From positions 1-7,090 of the forward strand of contig JBAWFF010000482.1 of NCBI GenBank assembly GCA_049591635.1: a stretch of 7,090 bases of DNA. Direction: 5' to 3'. This stretch comes from DATFDN01 sp049591635 (GTDB lineage: Bacteria; Pseudomonadota; Alphaproteobacteria; Acetobacterales; Acetobacteraceae). The notes below the pieces were generated by a model. It was not told where the DNA came from. It saw nothing but the letters and a program-made list of their open reading frames with translations, and made no database searches. Made by a program: the position numbers and the translations under genes. This document shows positions 4,610-7,090 of this stretch, piece after piece (within the stretch, counting starts at the first letter, position 1; each line of letters starts with the position of its first letter).

Positions 4610-5596
4610 ATGAGCGTGCGATTCGACATCATCGGCATCGGCAACGCCATCGTGGACGTCGTCGCGCGGACCGAGGAAGACTTCCTCAGCCGTCACGCCA
4701 TGCGCAAGGGCGCGATGACCCTGATCGACGCCGCTACCGCTGAACGGCTGTACTATGCCATGCCCCCCGGGGAGGAGAGCAGCGGCGGGTCGAACGCCAA
4801 CACCTGCGCCGTCGCCGCCGCGCTGGGCGCGCGTGTCGCCTATCTCGGCAAGGTCGCCGCCGACCCGCTCGGCGACGTCTTCCGTCGCGACATCACGCTG
4901 GCCGGGGTGCACTTCCCCTCGGCGGCGCTGGAAGGCGGGGCATCGACGGGACGGTGCCTGATCTTGGTCACCCCCGACGGGCAGCGAACCATGAACACGT
5001 TTCTCGGCGCCGCGGTCGCGTTCGAGGACGCCGATGTGGACACCGCCTTGGTTGCCGATTCGGCCGTTCTCTACCTCGAAGGCTATTTGTTCGACCCCCA
5101 AGCCGCGCAGGCCGCCTTCCGCCGCGCCGCCGCCGCCGCCCACGCAGCCGGCCGCAAGGTCGCGCTCTCGCTGTCGGACCCGTTCTGCGTCGACCGCCAC
5201 CGTGCCGCCTTCCGCGCCCTGGTGCGCGGCGGCGTCGATATCCTGTTCGCCAACGAGGCGGAGGTCACGAGCCTCTACGAGGTGAACAGCTTCGCCGAGG
5301 CCGTCGACGCCGCGCGCGCCGAGGTGGAACTGGCCGCGCTTACCCGCAGCGAACTCGGCAGTGTCGTGGTGCGCGGCGCCGAGACGGTGGAGGTCGTCGC
5401 CGAGCCCGCCCGCGTGGTGGACACCACCGGCGCCGGCGATGCCTACGCGGCGGGCTTCCTGGCCGGCCTGGCGGCGCATCGGGATCTCGCCGGTTGCGGC
5501 CGTCTCGGCGCGATCGCCGCCGCCGAGGTCATCGGCCATTACGGCGCCCGCCCAGGGCCGGATTTGCGGTCGATGGTTGCGGCGGCGGGGCTGTAG
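4610..5596 (+). CDS. PfkB-family kinase, adenosine-kinase-like (328 aa)
   Basis: A soluble ribokinase-fold enzyme that transfers phosphate from ATP to a hydroxymethyl group of a sugar or nucleoside. The N-terminus FDIIGIGNAIVDVVA is the first strand and substrate loop. S58-G-G-S-N-A-N64 is PfkB signature 1, contacting the substrate ribose. TPDGQRTMNTFLGA lies in the lid region. NEAEVTSLY is the nucleotide-side motif. D271-TTGAG-D277 is signature 2, with D277 as catalytic base and the preceding glycines forming the anion hole. All key residues are present and the length is normal for the family. The overall pattern matches the alphaproteobacterial proteins usually labelled adenosine kinase, so adenosine to AMP is the best guess, but ribokinase or fructokinase-type activity cannot be excluded. 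The ATG at 4610 follows AGGGG with an 8-base spacer. The gene stands alone on the plus strand and ends 3 bases from the convergent oxidoreductase gene. Confidence 0.92.
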   Translation: MSVRFDIIGIGNAIVDVVARTEEDFLSRHAMRKGAMTLIDAATAERLYYAMPPGEESSGGSNANTCAVAAALGARVAYLGKVAADPLGDVFRRDITLAGVHFPSAALEGGASTGRCLILVTPDGQRTMNTFLGAAVAFEDADVDTALVADSAVLYLEGYLFDPQAAQAAFRRAAAAAHAAGRKVALSLSDPFCVDRHRAAFRALVRGGVDILFANEAEVTSLYEVNSFAEAVDAARAEVELAALTRSELGSVVVRGAETVEVVAEPARVVDTTGAGDAYAAGFLAGLAAHRDLAGCGRLGAIAAAEVIGHYGARPGPDLRSMVAAAGL

Positions 5597-5599
5597 CCC

Positions 5600-6808
5600 T
5601 CAGTTCCACCGCCCGATCGAAAACGGCGCCAGATCGAGGCCGCTATTGCGCCCGGCGACGAGGTCGGCGACGAGGCGCCCGGTCGTCGCCGATTGGGTCA
5701 GGCCGAGATGGCCGTGGCCGAACGCATAGATCACGTCGCCTCGGCGCGGCGAAAATCCGATGACCGGCAGGCTGTCCGGCGTCGCCGGACGATTGCCCAT
5801 CCAGACCGTGCCGCCTTCGGCCGATAGTCCCGGGAGGTAGCGCCGGGCCAGCGTGAGCAGCGCGGCGCAACGAGCGTAGTTGGGCGGGGCGTCGAGACCG
5901 GCGAACTCCGCCGCGCCGCCGACCCGCAGGCCGCAGGACATCGGCGCGGCGACGAATTTGTGCTCGCCGAAGGTGATGGGACGCGTAAGGATGATCCCCG
6001 GTGCCGGCAAGGTCGTGTTGTAGCCGCGCTCGCTTTCCAGCGATGCACGATCGCCGACCCGCGCGGCGAGCCGCGCCGACCAGGCGCCGGCGGCGATCAC
6101 GACGGCGTCGAACCCGGCGTCCTTGCCGGGGACGTCCACCACTTCGCGTTTCTCGAACACCACGCCGCGCGCCAGCAACGAGTCGAAGACGCCCGCCCAG
6201 ATTACCTTGGGATCGGAGACCTGCGACCAGGCGGGAGTGAACACGCCGTGGCGGACGATGTCGGCCAGCGACGGTTCGAGATCGCGGGCCGCCTCGCCGC
6301 TCATCTCCTCGCAGACGATGCCGTACCGGCGCCGGAGATCCCATTCCGCGCGGTCATGCTCGAACCCGGCGCGCGTCTCGTATACGGTCAGCGAGCCGAC
6401 CCGGCGCAACGCATGGATCAGCCCGGTGGCGGCGAGCAGCGGAAGCCAATCATCATGGACGCGGGCATTCAGCGCCGCGAGGGCGGCGGCGATCATGGGG
6501 ACGTTGCTGGCGCGGCCGGCGGCGAGGAAGCGGCGTAGCCAGGGCAGCATCGCCGGCGCGTGCGCGGGACGCAGCGACAGCGGCCCGAGCGGATCGGCGA
6601 GCCAGCCCGGAATGCGCCAGATCAGGCCGGGCATGGAGGCCGGCGCGACTTCCGGGGCCGCGATCCCGCCGGCATTGCCCCAGGAGCACTTGTCGCCACG
6701 CGGGTCGCGATCGATGATCGTGACCTGATGCCCGTCCTCGGTGAGCCAGTATGCACACGCGAGCCCGACGATGCCCGCCCCGATGACGCCGATCCGTTGG
6801 CGGGTCAA
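5600..6808 (-). CDS. FAD-dependent oxidoreductase, D-amino-acid dehydrogenase (DadA) type (402 aa)
   Basis: A DAO-fold flavoenzyme. R5-IGVIGAGIVG-L16 is the dinucleotide-binding GxGxxG loop, with D33 at the end of the second strand. W43-GNAGG-I49 matches the conserved FAD-contacting segment of DadA-like proteins. The C-terminal motif MGNRPATPDSLPVIG (337-351), followed by YAFGHGHLGLTQSATTG, is the usual second FAD/substrate region. Its length is close to DadA (about 415-430). Likely reaction: oxidative deamination of a D-amino acid or imino acid (for example D-alanine or D-hydroxyproline) with electrons passed to the respiratory chain; the exact substrate cannot be read. I chose the TTG at 6808 because homology begins immediately after it and no ATG or GTG precedes the glycine loop in a sensible place. 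The TTG overlaps the pyrF stop (TTGA), and no good Shine-Dalgarno is seen, so it probably depends on pyrF translation. There is no proline racemase or alanine racemase gene alongside in this window. Confidence 0.9.
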   Translation of the reverse strand: MTRQRIGVIGAGIVGLACAYWLTEDGHQVTIIDRDPRGDKCSWGNAGGIAAPEVAPASMPGLIWRIPGWLADPLGPLSLRPAHAPAMLPWLRRFLAAGRASNVPMIAAALAALNARVHDDWLPLLAATGLIHALRRVGSLTVYETRAGFEHDRAEWDLRRRYGIVCEEMSGEAARDLEPSLADIVRHGVFTPAWSQVSDPKVIWAGVFDSLLARGVVFEKREVVDVPGKDAGFDAVVIAAGAWSARLAARVGDRASLESERGYNTTLPAPGIILTRPITFGEHKFVAAPMSCGLRVGGAAEFAGLDAPPNYARCAALLTLARRYLPGLSAEGGTVWMGNRPATPDSLPVIGFSPRRGDVIYAFGHGHLGLTQSATTGRLVADLVAGRNSGLDLAPFSIGRWN

Positions 6809-7090
6809 TTCCCGAGGGCCGGCGCCTGCCCGCCAATCGCCTCGGCCACCGCGCGCGCGGCGGCGGCGGGGTCGGGGGCGGCGGTGATCGGACGGCCGAC
6901 GACGATCCAATCGGCGCCGGCGGCGATCGCCTGTTCCGGTGTCGTGACCCGCGCCTGATCGCCGCGCGCGGTTCCGGCCGGGCGGATTCCCGGGACGACG
7001 AGCAGCGGGGCGGTGCCGAGAGCGTCGCGCAGCAGCGCGACCTCGTGCGGGCTGCACACCAGCCCGTCCGCCCCGGCGTCGATCGCGAGG
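6805..7090 (-). CDS. pyrF: Orotidine-5'-phosphate decarboxylase, C-terminal 94 residues (runs off right edge)
   Basis: A TIM-barrel enzyme that decarboxylates OMP to UMP, the last step of de novo pyrimidine synthesis. The visible part begins LAIDAGADGLVCSPHE, the conserved segment around strand 6. It then has VVPGIRPAGTARGDQARVTTPEQAIAAGADWIVVGRPIT, which holds the PGIRP loop, the DQxR phosphate-gripper region and the GRPI phosphate-binding motif, and ends with the usual C-terminal helix. The N-terminal part, with the catalytic Lys/Asp array, lies outside the window. The frame is open to the edge. The final bases form a TTGA overlap with the start of the oxidoreductase gene, so the two are almost certainly one transcript. 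Confidence 0.95.
   Translation of the reverse strand, partial: LAIDAGADGLVCSPHEVALLRDALGTAPLLVVPGIRPAGTARGDQARVTTPEQAIAAGADWIVVGRPITAAPDPAAAARAVAEAIGGQAPALGN

Noticed and set aside
4577..5539. 320-residue minus-strand open frame opposite the PfkB kinase
   Set aside because: Gly/Ala/His-rich sequence with no motif; the plus strand has complete PfkB signatures.
5960..6538. 192-residue plus-strand frame opposite the FAD oxidoreductase
   Set aside because: Antisense shadow; the minus strand holds FAD-binding motifs along its entire length.

Overview
The window is a G+C-rich chromosomal stretch. Individual 60-base lines that I counted by hand range from 50% to 78% G+C, and most are above 62%. 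It is packed with genes and has no gene-free stretch over 200 bases. The gene content is typical of a free-living alphaproteobacterium: a DUF1127 small protein, a bactofilin, an adenosine-kinase-like PfkB protein, and threonine synthase of the MRYVSTRGQAP type. I lean towards Rhodospirillales (Acetobacteraceae) or Sphingomonadales, but cannot settle the family from sequence alone. I see no insertion sequence, tRNA, rRNA, CRISPR array or intrinsic terminator.

Left part (1-2926, all minus strand, read right to left): a LysR-type regulator of the CrgA-like subgroup, then a small alpha-helical protein, then an AbiEii-type nucleotidyltransferase, then threonine synthase (thrC, cut by the left edge). 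The small protein and the nucleotidyltransferase overlap by 14 bases and look like a toxin-antitoxin-style pair with a non-canonical partner. The Shine-Dalgarno of thrC starts inside the nucleotidyltransferase stop codon, so an accessory-type module appears physically coupled to an essential amino-acid biosynthesis gene. This is the most unusual arrangement in the window.

Middle part (2927-4609): a divergent promoter region separates the LysR gene from a plus-strand DUF1127 gene. That gene has a very strong ribosome binding site and a plausible heat-shock (RpoH-like) promoter. Its 3' end overlaps by 29 bases with a convergent lipoprotein gene, which is itself the second gene of a bactofilin-lipoprotein operon. 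The bactofilin has an unusually long disordered N-terminal tail, and its GTG start abuts a small GAAA-tetraloop hairpin.

Right part (4610-7090): a PfkB-family (adenosine-kinase-like) kinase on the plus strand ends 3 bases from a convergent FAD-dependent D-amino-acid dehydrogenase-like gene. That gene starts at a TTG overlapping the stop of pyrF (orotidine-5'-phosphate decarboxylase, cut by the right edge). These are metabolic genes: purine nucleoside or sugar phosphorylation, amino-acid oxidation, and UMP synthesis. I see no single pathway that joins them all.
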